A stretch of 64,000 nt of DNA from positions 1,116,501 through 1,180,500 of the forward strand of contig JBBBDQ010000445.1 of the NCBI GenBank assembly GCA_037127315.1. Reading direction: 5' to 3'. A model generated the notes under the pieces. It made no database searches and was not told where the DNA came from. It saw nothing but the letters and a program-made list of their open reading frames with translations. This document shows positions 42,281-53,282 of this stretch, piece by piece (position 1 is the first letter of the stretch; each line of letters begins with the position of its first letter). Source of the stretch: Ascarosepion bandense. Lineage: Eukaryota > Mollusca > Cephalopoda > Sepiida > Sepiidae. The translations under genes were made by a program, and so were the position numbers.

Positions 42281-42591
42281 TCAGTCAGTCAGTTAAGTGC
42301 CATACATGAAACACGCTTGGGCGATCATGTCTCTTTCGAGACATGACTAACTGGGTAGAAGATTATCCCGCAGTAGGTTGCCATTGCTTTCTGTGGTAGA
42401 CTGGTTGCCAGCCAAGGCTATAGAACCAAATCTGTCCTGTATTTAACCCATACCTGGAAGGAAGAGATGGATTAATACCTTTCCCAAGGTTATTTGTGTG
42501 TAAGTGAATGCAATGAATTCAACTGGAATTCGAACTTGGCTCCTCGATTTCTCATTCTGAGCCGGTATCCACTGGACTACAACACACATCC
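42281..42591 (-). repeat. tS1 SINE with perfect target duplication
   Basis: Full-length on the minus strand, from the terminus (GTCAGTTAAGTGCCATACAT) to the head (ACTACAACACACATC). TAAACAAAG-type flanks are a perfect 10-bp duplication: TAAAACAAAG at 42271-42280 and 42592-42601. Confidence 0.9.
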
Positions 42592-42601
42592 TAAAACAAA
42601 G

Positions 42602-43455
42602 TAAGAAGCACAAAAATAAAATCTAATCTGCTGAGCATCAATTTCTTCAAACCTTTCTATTTTATTAATGAGCTGCAATGGTTTCCCCCTGAATAGAAAA
42701 CTTCTCTTCTCATGAGCACTAAACATTGTCTTCTATTGTATCAAGTTTAACTAAGTTGCTCTCTCCATCAGATACTCACTTGGGAGATATTAACATCCAT
42801 TATTGAAATAAAATGACTAAAAGTCATTTTCAGAGATTGGAAGCACCATTTGTGGGATCAATAATGGCAAAATGATTAAAAGAATCAATAAACAGCTGCT
42901 CGTCTCCAGAACAGCAGCAGCCGTAGTTATCAGAAAGAGCCAATTAAATGTTTTAGTTACTTTCTTGCCATCACAGTAAATTTATTCTCCACAGAAGTTG
43001 ACTCGACTCGACTCGACTTCTTTTTAAAAAAAGTTCTGTTGGTTTTATAAAGGCAGTATTAGATTACAATATTTTTAAGAGCTTAGTTTTATAGCTTAGT
43101 GTCAAGTATGTAGAACTTTGTCTCGAAGTTTTCAGTTCTATATCCTAGTGATTATATATTCATACGTAAAGCGTCTGTGAAATTAAGTATTACAATATTG
43201 ATTTCTAAGATGGGTCAAATTTGAAATATTTTAGGGATCAAATCTGTTTGAATTTCTGGGATGAGGAGTTATCATTGAGACTAATGTCCTCATCTTTGTT
43301 ATTCTCTGTGGATTTCTGGAATGAGGAGTAATCATGATATACATTCAGATTAATATCCTTTTCTTTGTTGTTATCACATTTCAGCTAGTGTGTCCTCTAG
43401 TTTCTTTCAAGTGTTTGCTTAAAAAAGTTTGCCAAAATGGTATCACTTATAATTT

Positions 43456-43488
<33 letters not shown>

Positions 43489-43739
43489 GAGTGCATTACT
43501 TACTTTAATATAATAAAGCCAAACTTGAGAGAAATAAAAATCTTTATATGCCTGTATCCGGAAAGAATAATCAACAATAGCTTAGTAGATTAAAGCTTTC
43601 ATTTGTCGATTTAGTAGCATAGTAATTGTCAGTTCAATTCTTGGGTAGGTTAGTACATTGTGTTTTATGGTTTAACTTTTTCTAAATTATTTAAAGCCAG
43701 AAAATATTTTAAAATTGTAAAACAATTTTTGGGGACGTA
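42602..43739. other. No gene; tS3-like scraps and poly-T
   Basis: At 43255-43385, GGATGAGGAGTTATCATTG and ATGTCCTCATCTTTGTT occur twice and resemble the tS3 3' end in inverted orientation. Poly-T lies at 43457-43489. A short four-fold GACTC repeat lies near 43003-43018. Nothing else is seen. Confidence 0.4.
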
Positions 43740-43830
43740 ATAATTTACTAATACGAGTCCTATTAACCCATAGCTAAAGGTAGAAGAGGTGGATTCATAC
43801 CCTTTCCAAGGGATATTTATGCGCAGCCAA
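43740..43830 (-). repeat. SINE central-domain fragment
   Basis: On the minus strand AAATATCCCTTGGAAAGGGT and CTATGGGTTAATAGGAC are the domain shared by tS1 and 5S-SINE. The parent family cannot be decided. Confidence 0.5.
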
Positions 43831-44050
43831 TTAGTACAGATTAAAATCAGTAGAAACAGAGCAAGCAATAGCTGAGCAGTACTTAAAAGAACAAGACAAA
43901 CTATTCGGAGGCATGAATAGCAGAATGAGAACAATCTAACTTTGTAGATTAAATAAAAAGTTCAGTTTGAATTCCCCTGATTTGGATAAACAAACCCATT
44001 AAGAAGGGCAGAAATTATAACAGTCAGAATATTATGATAATAATGAGGAT

Positions 44051-44846
44051 ATTAGTTTGAAGCTAGCAGTGAGGCAGTGAAGAGTCATACTTGATACATG
44101 GTTGGGCAATCATGTCTAAAAAAAAACATGACTGACAAAGAGAATAACAACAAAAATGAGAATATTAGTCTGAAGGTAAATAACTCATCCCAGGATTTTA
44201 GACGGGCAGTTTTGTTTAATGTAAAGTAAATCTAGTGTAAAACTATATATCATATAAAATGTTTTTCTGATATGTAAAAAAAGTCTTTTTTCATGACATG
44301 AGTTACTTTCTGTCCACACTTCTAAAGTCTACAAATCACAAAGTGAGTCAAATTCCATTTCAGTAAATTATCTCACGGCATCTTGTACACTTTCGAAAAT
44401 TCCTATATTGAATTCCAGACCATAGAAAAGTATTTTATAAATGAAATGTTGAATTACAAAGGCAAAACGCAAGCAATGTCGAAACAGAAGTACAATGCTG
44501 TGTCCGTATTTAAAACATTTGCTACTATAATAGTCTCCCCCACAATCCCTGCCTGTTGAGAGTAAATGCAGTCAGATGTAACTGTCTATGGTAGGAGGAA
44601 AAAAATCTTGCTGACTTTTAAAACTATTTTGAAATATTTAACATACTGTTTCTGAAATAATAATTAAACAGGCCTCACTACCAACACGTAAAGAAAAGAA
44701 TAGACTTGTATAAGTAAAATTATTTTTTCTGTTTTAGTCTTTTACCAAGCAACTAAATTCTTATTATTTTTTTTGTGTGTGTTTGTTCTAAAATTAAAAT
44801 TTTGTTTTCTTTTCATCAGCATCAGTAAAAAAAAAAAATTGTAACT

Positions 44847-44901
<55 letters not shown>

Positions 44902-44940
44902 TTCTAAGATGGTACCTTTAATTAGAATATCAAGGCTCCT
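44051..44940 (+). repeat. Segmental tandem duplication, unit 1 (890 bp)
   Basis: It starts ATTAGTTTGAAGCTAGCAGT and contains a tS1 terminal relic (GGGCAATCATGTCTAAAAAA), TTTTAGACGGGCAGTTTTG, and near the end ATCAGCATCAGTAAAAA, (TA)n at 44850-44888 and AGAATATCAAGGCTCCT. The same order recurs from 44941. Confidence 0.9.
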
Positions 44941-45502
44941 ATTAGTTTGAAGCTATAAGTGAGGCAGTGAAGAGTCATACTTGATACATGGTTGGGCAAT
45001 CATGTCTAAAAAAAAACATGACTGACAAAGAGAATAACAACAAAAATGAGAATATTAGTCTGAAGGTAAATAACTCCTCATCCCAGGATTTTAGACGGGC
45101 AGTTTTGTTTAATGTAAAGTAAATCTGGTGTAAAACTATTTTATATCATATAAAATGTTTTTCTGATATGTAAAATCAAAGTCTTTTTTCATGACATGAG
45201 TTACTTTCTGTCCACACTTCTAAAGTCTACAAATCACAAAGTGAGTCAAATTCCATTTCAGTAAATTCTCACACCAACACGCAAAGAAAAGAACAGACTT
45301 GTATAAGTAAAATTATTTTTTCTGTTTTAATCTTTTGCCAAGCAACTAAATTCTAATGTTATTTTTTTTTGTGTGTTTTTGCTCTAAAATGAAAATTTTG
45401 TTTCCTTTTCATCAGCATCAGTGAAAAAGAAAAAAAATTGTAACTACAATATTTTTTTTTTAATTCTAAGATGGTGCCTTAATTAGAATATCAAGGCTCC
45501 TG
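44941..45502 (+). repeat. Segmental tandem duplication, unit 2 (562 bp)
   Basis: About 93% identical to unit 1 by eye. About 300 bp present in unit 1 (44366-44665) is missing here, at a junction reading CAGTAAATTCTCACACC. The (TA)n near the end is also absent. Confidence 0.9.
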
Positions 45503-45519
45503 CAAGAAATAAAAACTTC

Positions 45520-45840
45520 CCATGAATATAAGCAGATAGTTCCTACCATTCTTTATCTCCCTCTCCCCGGAAAATTGGTGGCTCAGCTAGTCCAGTTGCC
45601 AATTACTACTGAGTAGCAAATCTGATCCTCACTGGGTGCTCCATACTAGCAGCTTTATGCCAAATTAATTCGACTAAAATAACCTTAGAACTTGACTTCA
45701 CAGAGTAATGGTTTATCTCATAAATCATTATTACTGAATCATGAGTTTGATCCTCACTGTGTGCCTCATAGTCTCGCTTCTGAATTGATCTTACATATTT
45801 AAGTTTACCATTAATCTATGCTTTGAATATTCCTGCCTTA
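45520..45840 (+). repeat. tRNA-like SINE heads, degenerate
   Basis: TGGTGGCTCAGCTAGTCC with CAAATCTGATCCTCACTG, and ATGAGTTTGATCCTCACTG at 45748, resemble A and B boxes of tRNA-derived SINEs. Without a full body the family is unclear. Confidence 0.35.
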
Positions 45841-46150
45841 TAAGGTCTGGTGCTCCTGGTATATATTCAGAAATTCTTGATAAAACCCAAGGAGGAATCT
45901 AATATTTCACTACAGAATCTATGTTACATATTTAAAAGTCTACCATTCACCCAAGCTTTGAATATTGCTGCTATATATAGTCCACTGTTCCTGCTGCATA
46001 TTAGAGATTCTTGATAAAAGCCAGAGAATAATCAGTAATATTATTGGTCTTTATCTAGTATCTCAGCTTCAGTCACTTACCCACTACTGTAATGTAACTT
46101 CCCTGTACATTTTCTATAAAAATTTTCATATCTGTTTTTGCATAATGACT
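45840..46150 (+). pseudogene. LINE-J ORF fragment, degenerate
   Basis: 'LDKSQRIISNIIGLYLVSQL' and 'SLTHYCNVTSLYIFYKNFHI' are recognisable versions of 'LDKIQRRICN...DLAAQLQPLSHR...ASLCLFYKYFHG'. An extra copy of 'EILDKTQGGI' lies just upstream. It ends exactly where the 30-bp satellite begins. Confidence 0.55.
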
Positions 46151-46522
46151 TTTGGGATTTAGATTTTGAGCAGTGACCCTTTTGGGATTTAAATTTTGAG
46201 CAGTGGCCCTTTTGGGATTTAAATTTTGAGCAGTGACCCTTTTGGGATTTAAATTTTGAGCAGTGACCCTTTTGGGATTTAAATTTTGAGCAGTGACCCT
46301 TTTGGGATTTAAATTTTGAGCAGTGACCCTTTTGGGATTTAAATTTTGAGCAGTGACCCTTTTGGGATTTAAATTTTGAGCAGTGACCCTTTTGGGATTT
46401 AAATTTTGAGCAGTGACCCTTTTGGGATTTAAATTTTGAGCAGTGACCCTTTTGGGATTTAAATTTTGAGCAGTGACCCTTTTGGGATTTAAATTTTGAG
46501 CAGTGACCCTTTTGGGATTTAA
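46147..46522 (+). repeat. 30-bp satellite, about 13 units
   Basis: Unit GACCC plus TTTTGGGATTTAAATTTTGA plus GCAGT, with an exact 30-bp period (GACCC at 46175, 46205 ... 46505). Only the first unit and one unit with GGCCC differ. Every frame has an in-frame stop, so it is not coding. Confidence 0.97.
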
Positions 46523-46989
46523 GCTTGAATGCAGATGAAAAATCTTTGTTTTATAATTTCAATATTCAGTTGCATTTAGAAGCAGCTCTTCGTAATTGTG
46601 CTCGTATTAAACCAAATGTAAGAAATGTTGAAATGTAAATCTCATCTGGTCAAAACAGAAAGGAAGCCATTGTCTTCCTGTCAGACAATGAGCTGCTTTG
46701 TTTCTATTGCATTTTCCACAAATTGGTCATTGCTTGCTTCCTTTCACTCAACTCAAGGAAGCATTATCTAAATGGGACTTTCTATTTTGGATGGAAGATT
46801 ACAAAAAAAGGAAATCATTTCCTCCTGAATGATGCTTGTTTTGGTCACCAGAAAACAGGAAACAGCCACATTCTTGACATCGGTAACAATTTTTTTTTTC
46901 ATTTCTTCCCTTATTGCAATTGAAACTGCAACTGATTTGTTTGAGCTGAAGAAGTTCATTTGTAACGAACAATTTACTTTTGGTGCTGC
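46523..46989. other. No secure gene
   Basis: A 48-bp stretch at 46570-46617 has an acceptor-like TTTCAATATTCAG before it and GTAAGA after it, and would encode LHLEAALRNCARIKPN. It is too short to call. Confidence 0.25.
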
Positions 46990-47695
46990 TCCTATTTTTT
47001 TTATTTTTTATTTTCTCCCCCAAATTCTTTGTTACTCTCTCTTTTTTTCTCCTTATGCCTCAAAACTCTTACTTACTCTCTCTATTACTCTTCATTACTC
47101 TCTCTTTACTCCCACAAATTTTTAGTTACTGTCTCTATCTCTTTCTCCTTACTCACCAAACTCTTTCTTACTCTCTTTATCTCTACTCTCAAGACTCTTC
47201 ACTACTCTTTCTCTTTACTCTCCAAGCTCTTACTCTCTCTTTTTTCTCCTTATGCCTCAAAACTCTTACTTACTCTCTCTATTACTCTTCATTCCTCTTT
47301 CTCTTTACTCCTACAAATTCTTAGTTACTATCTCTCTTTCTCCTTACTCACCAAACTCTTTGTTACTCTTTCTCTCTACTCTCAAGACTCTTTCTCCTTA
47401 CCCACCAAACTCTTACTCTTGCTCTTTTTCTTTATTCCCCCAAATTCTTTGTTACTCTCACTACTTACTCCCTAAACTCTTCCTTACACTTTCTCTTTCT
47501 CCTTACTCCCCTAAATGCTTTGTTACTCTTTCTTTACTCCCCCAAACTCCTTGCTATTTTTTCTCTCGGACTCCTACAAATCTTTTTACTTTCTCTCTCT
47601 CATTCTCCAAAATGCACTCCTACTCTTCCTCTTCCTTCATACTCACCCAAACTCTTTTTTAATCTCTGTCTCTCCCCCAACTCTCTCTCAAGATG
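46990..47695 (+). repeat. CT-rich degenerate repeat with a 197-bp internal duplication
   Basis: Loose ACTC/TTACTC repeats. The block starting CCTTATGCCTCAAAACTC occurs at 47051 and 47248 and stays similar for about 130 bp. ORFs here are consequences of the pyrimidine bias. Confidence 0.85.
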
Positions 47696-48104
47696 TTGGA
47701 AAGTTAATAGAGCAATTTTCCATTATTTTTCTCTAAAATTTGAATTCAGACTAGTCTTACTCCTAAATTGGTTACCAACCAAGGCTAGAGAAGACATGAA
47801 GTTGAGGTGTCAAGGCTGATTTGAAGCACATCATAGTTAGCTACTGTTGCTTTCTATGAATGAGTGACCAGCTCAAAAGATCAGTGCAAATGGCACAGGC
47901 ATTTCTAAAGATATCAGAAATAAAACAACTATATTTCTTAGGTCATTTTCCAACATCATTTTAATTTTAGCTTCAATATTTATTACTCTATATTCATTTT
48001 ATTCACTAATATGTTACCTGCATTGCACATAATTGTGATATACAGTGGGCAGCAAAAGTAATGTCTTCTTTTTTTTCACTTTAATTTTTATTGAATGAAA
48101 ATAA

Positions 48105-48350
48105 ATTACCGTAATTTAAGAAAATTTATTTTTTCTACAAATATTTTCATCACAATTGCTCTGATAGGCTTTTTTTTCCCCAGGTGCCCCAACCATGTGA
48201 ATTTAAGTGTGCTACTCCTATCCCTTAATCTTTTACCATTGAAATAGTTAAATGGAACTTTCACTTCTACATGAACAGTTTCTTTTCTTGCACTTCCCAT
48301 TTATGGAAATCCCTTCCATCTACTTGCTTCCCTGATAGCTACAATCTCCC
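48105..48350 (+). pseudogene. LINE-J ORF C-terminal fragment
   Basis: In shifting frames it encodes 'IFITIALIGFFF', 'RCPNHVNLSVLLL', 'TVSFLALPIYGNPFHLLASL'. This corresponds to the last 80 codons. It runs into a tS1 fragment. Confidence 0.5.
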
Positions 48351-48365
48351 AAATTCAATTGATAT

Positions 48366-48548
48366 CTTTTCTCCCTCTAGCTAAGGGTTGAATAGCAGGA
48401 CAGATAGGGTTTTATAGCCTTGGTCAGCAACTAGTCTATCGCAGAAAGAAATGGCGACCTACTGCAGGAAAAATATGCCTTGTCAGTCATGAATGGAAAG
48501 AGACATGATCACCCAAGTGTGTATCATGTATGGTACTTAACTGACTGA
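48366..48548 (+). repeat. tS1 SINE, 5'-truncated
   Basis: Begins in the central domain (CTCCCTCTAGCTAAGGGTTG) and ends CTTAACTGACTG. It lies between two LINE-J fragments. Confidence 0.75.
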
Positions 48549-48865
48549 TTTATCCATGTACTGAATATTGCGGCCACATCTAGTATAGTGCTTTTGCTAT
48601 TTATTTAGAGATTCTTGATAAAATCTAAAGAATCTGTGATATCATCAGTCTTGACCTGGCATCTTGTTTTCAGTCACTTTCTCACCACTCTAATGTAGCT
48701 TCCCTGTGCCTTTTCTATATTAGGTGCAGTACTTGTTTGGCAGCTAGGTCTCATGATTTTACATTTGAAATGGCTAGATGTATCTGTAAGTTTCTCTCAC
48801 CCATTTTTCATATTTTCTTGTGTTTTAGTAGTTTTAATGCCTTGCTTGGAATAAAAATGATTTAA
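48549..48865 (+). pseudogene. LINE-J ORF fragment with internal deletion
   Basis: 'EILDKI', 'SLDLASCFQSLSHHSNVASL' and 'ARSHDFTFEMARC' appear in order, then the 3' UTR end (AATGCCTTGCTTGGAAT). Parts of the ORF between these blocks are missing. Confidence 0.55.
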
Positions 48866-48877
48866 AAATACATAATT

Positions 48878-48924
<47 letters not shown>
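48878..48924. repeat. (CA)n(TA)n microsatellite
   Basis: About 10 CA and 13 TA units. Confidence 0.95.
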
Positions 48925-49084
48925 CCAAATGAAGAACAAAGAATAAAATTGCAACTTTCAAAACATTAATTTATAACAGTACTCAATATAAAAATACAGC
49001 AATGAATATTAATTATCACATTAAAACATGTGAAAAACTACTATAAAATTGGACATTTTGTTTCGAAAGAACAATGTCTCATCA

Positions 49085-49195
49085 GGTAGTTAACAATGAT
49101 GGTACCATGGAATATACCTCAGTAATCGAAATAAAGGGTTGGGTTCAACATTCTTAGTGCCTGAAGAATAATATTGACTTGATTTTTAGTTTTCT
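49085..49195 (+). repeat. tS3 3' part
   Basis: ATGGAATATACCTCAGTAAT and CGAAATAAAGGGTTGGGTTC match the tS3 middle. The tRNA head is missing. Confidence 0.5.
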
Positions 49196-49275
49196 TCGTT
49201 ACATAAATAAAACACAAGGTAAAAATTCAGATTCCAGCAAATACAATTTCCAAAAATATAGTTAAATAAACCCAA

Positions 49276-49318
<43 letters not shown>

Positions 49319-49630
49319 CATTTCAATCCAAGCAAAGCAGGATCTCTAGTAGTGCACAATGGGTTACAGTGAGAGAAAACAAAAACAAAAAAAAAAACCC
49401 AATAAAGCAGGTGTCAAAGGAAGGATAAAAGATGGTGTTCAAGGAGATAGAAGATGGTAATTGATATTGCATTCAAATTTTTGAAGATTGTATCTATCAG
49501 AGAAGTAATTAAAGAAGGGGATTCCAAAGGTGAAAAGTGCGAGAAAAGAAACAGTAAAATGGAAACGGTTCAATGGTAAAAGAGTGGGACCTAAATGCCA
49601 ATCTAGTAGCACACTTAAATTCACATAGTT
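49276..49630 (-). pseudogene. LINE-J ORF C-terminus and 3' UTR with 40-bp poly-T
   Basis: On the minus strand 'NLSVLLDWHLGPTLLPLNRF' (from 49624) through 'TVSFLALFTFGIPF' to 'FECNINYHLLSP', then the 3' UTR and an A-tail of about 40 (poly-T at 49276-49315). Confidence 0.65.
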
Positions 49631-49644
49631 GGAAAACCAAAGTA

Positions 49645-50165
49645 AAAATGAATGGAAATGAAAAAGAAACTTATACTTAAAATCAGGAAAAGACAGCTAA
49701 AGTTTCTGGGACATGTAATGAGGAAGGCGGGCTTTGAGAATCTGATACTCACAGGTCAGATAGAGGATGGAAATGAATAGGAAACTTATACTTAACATCA
49801 GGAAAAGACAGCTAAAGTTTCTGGGACATGTAATGAGGAAGGCGGGCTTTGAGAATCTGATACTCACAGGTCAGATAGAGGATGGAAAATGATTAGGAAA
49901 CTTATACTTAACATCAGGAAAAGACAGCTGAAGTTTCTGGGACATGTAATGAGGAAGGAGGGCTTGGAGAATCTGATACTCATGGAAAAGATAGAGGGAA
50001 GGAGAGACAGGGGAAAGTAATGTGACACACTTGATGGACTTGAGTAGATTGAAGGCAGAGCAGGGTTTGGGAACGGTAAAAAGGGAGGTGTTAAGAGCTA
50101 CAAGGGATAGGAAGATGAGGAAGGCCATGATTGCCTATGTCCTGAAGAGGCATGGCACATAGAAG
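49645..50165 (+). pseudogene. LINE-R ORF 3' end with 115-bp tandem copies
   Basis: The block for 'KLILNIRKRQLKFLGHVMRK' and 'GFENLILTGQI' appears three times (GAAAC marker at 49670, 49785 and 49901; periods 115 and 116). A single C-terminus ('LDGLE', 'LRATRDRKMRKAMIAYVLK') and GGCACATAG follow. The unit is almost exactly one ORF segment. Confidence 0.85.
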
Positions 50166-50299
50166 AATTTTGAATTCCTTTGAATGTGAAAGTTGGCTTT
50201 GCTTCAAAACTGAAAGTCATTTTGATAAATTCTTATTTCAAAATTGCACTTTCCCCTGAACCATCAAATCGGAAATTTATTTGTTCAGTAATTACCAAT

Positions 50300-50602
50300 G
50301 TGCATTGTGGTGCAGTGGATATCGGCTCGGAACGAGAAATCAGAAAGCTGAGTTCGAATTTCAGCTGAATTCATTGCATTCACTTACATGCAAATACCCT
50401 TGGGAAAGGTATTAATCCATCTCTTCCTTCCAGTTATGGATTAAATAACAGGACAGATTGGGTTCTATAGCCTTGGTCGGCAACCAGTCTACTGCAGAAA
50501 GCAATGGCAACCTACTGCGGGATAATCTTCTGCCCAGTCAGTCATGTCTCTTTCGAGACATGATCGCCCAAGCGTGTTTAACGTGTGGCACTTAACTGAC
50601 TG
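50300..50602 (+). repeat. tS1 SINE with perfect target duplication
   Basis: Full length, with intact A box (GTGGTGCAGTGGATATCGG) and B box (GAGTTCGAATTTC). AATTACCAAT at 50290-50299 and 50603-50612 is the 10-bp target duplication. Confidence 0.92.
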
Positions 50603-50690
50603 AATTACCAATTTAGAAGATAATTTGATAGAACTTTGAAGTTCTTAATATAGTTTGCACAGATAAGTAACTCATTTTCCAAAATACATT

Positions 50691-51635
50691 TTGGTTGATC
50701 TATTGCGAAATGCTGAAAGCTGTGTCAGCCTAAATTCACCCTTTGTCGATATATACGTTAAATTTCTTCCTGACAAAATTCTATTCAACTCCAGAAGCAC
50801 TGATCTTATACTCTCGGACAAACTTTATTCTTTGCTTCTCCAACCACCTGTATTTATGCATGCTACTAGACTAGCGTGCCATGGATGTGCGTTGTGGTGC
50901 AGTGGATCCGTCTCTTCCTTCCAGTTATGGGTTAAATAACAGGACAGATTGGGTTCTATAGCCTTGGTCGGCAACCAGTCTACTGCAGAAAGCAATGGCA
51001 ACCTACTGCGGGATAATCTTCTGCCCAGTCAGTCATGTCTCTTTTGAGACATGATCGCCCAAGCACGTTTAATGTGTGGCACTTAACTGACTGACTGAAT
51101 ATTACAGAAACATGCTTAAGGCTTCTACTGGGCATAAAGTGGGTGATCGGTTTTCTATTGTCATGAAGTAATAAACTAATCCCCCACTAATTACTACTTA
51201 TTAATAGAATAATATAATTCACCAGTCTACCGCAGAAAGCAATGGCAACCTACTGCGGGATAATCTTCTGCCCAGTCATGTCTCTTTCGAGACATGATCG
51301 CCCAAACGTGTTTCACGTATGGCACTTAACTGACTGACTAGACTGCCATCAAGGTCCCATTTTTTCACTGTTGAAATAGTTAAATTTAACTACTCTTCTC
51401 CTCTAACGGTTTCTTTTCTCAAACTTTCTATTCGTGCCTTTTTCCCTGATAGCTACAATCTTAAAAAGTTTAAATAAAATGTCAATTTCTATCTTCTTGA
51501 TTCCCATACTTCTTTTATCCTTTTTTTTTTTTTTTTTTGACATCCTCTGTACCTTGTTTTTTTTCTCTCACTGTAACACCCATGCACACCAGTGTTGGTC
51601 CTGCCTTGTTGGGGTGAAATTTGCAGAGGGTAATA
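50691..51635 (+). pseudogene. LINE-J ORF C-terminus split by a tS1 dimer
   Basis: Upstream piece to about 50883 ends '...HATRLA'. The downstream piece from 51338 resumes 'IKVPFFHC'-type sequence, then 'FPDSYNLKKFK', and the 3' UTR to CCTTGTTGGGGTGAAA at 51610. The part 50691-50820 ('LNSPFVDIYVKFLPDK') is coding-like, but I could not align it to LINE-J. Confidence 0.55.
50884..51337 (+). repeat. Dimeric tS1 with PAL linker, head-deleted first monomer
   Basis: GGATGTGCGTTGTGGTGCAG jumps directly to the central CCGTCTCTTCC, losing about 100 bp including the B box. The linker with PAL (51120-51200) and a second partial monomer follow, almost identical to the dimer at 30733. Flanks CTAGACT...GCCAT on both sides suggest an imperfect duplication. 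Confidence 0.85.
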
Positions 51636-51639
51636 TCAT

Positions 51640-52735
51640 TTTCATCTTATTCCGAGAGAATTAGAAGTCATACCCAGATCGATTATTGTTGGCCACAATC
51701 TTTAACAAAATAAAAGATGACACAATGTCAATAGCTGACATAGAAAGTAAAGTACAGGAACTCCTACAGAAGACAGTAAAGGAAAGCAAGAAAAAAGGAC
51801 TAAGCATCAATTGTAAGAAGACGGAATAAATCATTGTCAGAAAAAAGAACAAGCCGACATGCAAGTTACAGATTAGAAATACTAAAATCAAACCAGTGCC
51901 CAAATTTAGATATTTGGGAAGCATATTGAAAGGGATGTGTGTTGTGGTGCAGTGGATATCGACTTGGAACGAGAAATCGGGGAGCCGAGTTCAAATTCCA
52001 GTTGAATTCACTGCATTCACTTATGCGCAAATACCCTCGGGAAAGGTATTAATCCATCTCTTTCTTCCAGTTATGGGTTAAATAACAGGACAGATTGGGT
52101 TCTATAGCCTTGGCTGGCAACCATTCTACCGCAGAAAGCAATGGCAACCTACTGCGGGATAATCTTCTGCCCAGTCAGTCATGTCTCTTTCGAGACATGA
52201 TCGCCAAAGCGTGTATAGCGTATGGCACTTAACTGACTGATTAAAACGGAACAGAAAGCATGACATGGAAATCTGAAGATGCAATGAGATATCGAAAAAG
52301 ACCTTCCGAAAGCTGAACAAAGAAATAGAAAAATATTGTGAGAAACAAGGAAAATAGTACTGAACTATTATGGATTATCAGTCCTCCAATATGGCAGTGA
52401 ATGCTGGACAATTGCCTCACAACTGAAGAAGAGACTTGAAGCAGCAAAAATGTGGTTCTACAGAAGGATGCTGAGGATGTGAGCAAAGTTCTAGTGACAG
52501 TGCCAACAAAAAGAACACATGTAACATCAAGAAGAGTTAAAATTTCTGGAGCACATATTGAGGAAAGAGGGCTAGGAAAATTTGATACTTGCAAGATAGA
52601 TTCAAGGTAAGAGAGAAAGAGGAAAGCAACACATATCAAAAAGAAAAATTACTTAAATTTAAAAAGAACAGGAAGTTGTGGAGAGCCATTCTCACCAAAG
52701 TTTTGAAGCTACCTGGCATATAAAAAAAAAAAAGA
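51640..52735 (+). pseudogene. LINE-R ORF, split by tS1
   Basis: 'DDTMSIADIESKVQELLQKT' (palm D-D site preserved as 'DDT'), 'KKKGLSINCKKTE' and 'KFRYLGSILK' precede the tS1. After it come 'KKTFRKLNKE', 'LSVLQYGSECWTIASQLKKR' and 'AKMWFYRRMLRM', then degraded C-terminus. Stops and frameshifts are present. Confidence 0.7.
51932..52239 (+). repeat. tS1 SINE inserted in LINE-R
   Basis: Full length: GGGATGTGTGTTGTGGTGC head, B box GAGTTCAAATTCC, terminus CACTTAACTGACTGA. Flanks ATTGAAAGGG / ATTAAAACGG may be a decayed target duplication. Confidence 0.85.
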
Positions 52736-52899
52736 ATGGATGTAAAAATAACTAAGATTTATATATTATTTCCCAAATAGGTTTTAAGAAGATCAAAGAC
52801 ATGTACATATTTATATATTAGAGATCAAGGCTTGAATTAAATTCATAGTCTATTTTTTTGGTATTTGTCCATATTTCTGAGATGTGCTAGTATTTAGAT

Positions 52900-53075
52900 T
52901 ATTTAAACTATTGTCCTCATCTTTATTGCCATGTTGTATGTTGTCGGGTGCTAGGAATTTTGAACCAAACGTTTTATTACGATCACGGGGGTATATCATT
53001 TTTCATCCCACGTACGATGACACTTCTGGTAGCCATGTTAACTTAAAGAGTTAAGTTAAAAGACATGGTTTTCTC
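52900..53075 (-). repeat. tS3 SINE fragment
   Basis: On the minus strand GGTAGCCATGTTA-type and GATATACCCCCGTGATCG blocks precede the tail (CAATAAAGATGAGGACAATA). The tRNA head is missing. Confidence 0.6.
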
Positions 53076-53079
53076 TAAA

Positions 53080-53210
53080 CATCGTGGATGAAAAAATAAG
53101 GGTATTGAATGTTTTTAAAGCTTTCTCTTTTCTAATCTTTTCACTCTTAGGTAGCCCCCTGCACATCAGTGGCATTACCGCCTTGCTCGGGATGATATGA
53201 TTTAAAATAA
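53080..53210 (+). repeat. LINE-J 3'-terminal scrap
   Basis: GCACATCAGTGGCATTACCG and CCTTGCTCGGGATGATATGA are the LINE-J 3' terminus. Confidence 0.5.
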
Positions 53211-53282
53211 AAAAAATTATATGTACTAAGTCCTCATCATTTTACTACAGAAATACATTGAGAGTAAGGAAGCAAAATATTC

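Noticed and set aside
42960..43020. GACTC four-fold repeat as a binding-site cluster
   Set aside because: Too short, with no supporting promoter context.
46570..46617. 48-bp mini-exon
   Set aside because: Splice-like sites flank it, but sites this short are expected by chance in AT-rich DNA and no neighbour exon was found.
46980..47820. Several overlapping 73-148-codon plus-strand ORFs
   Set aside because: They arise from CT-rich sequence that rarely contains stops; overlapping frames are equally open.
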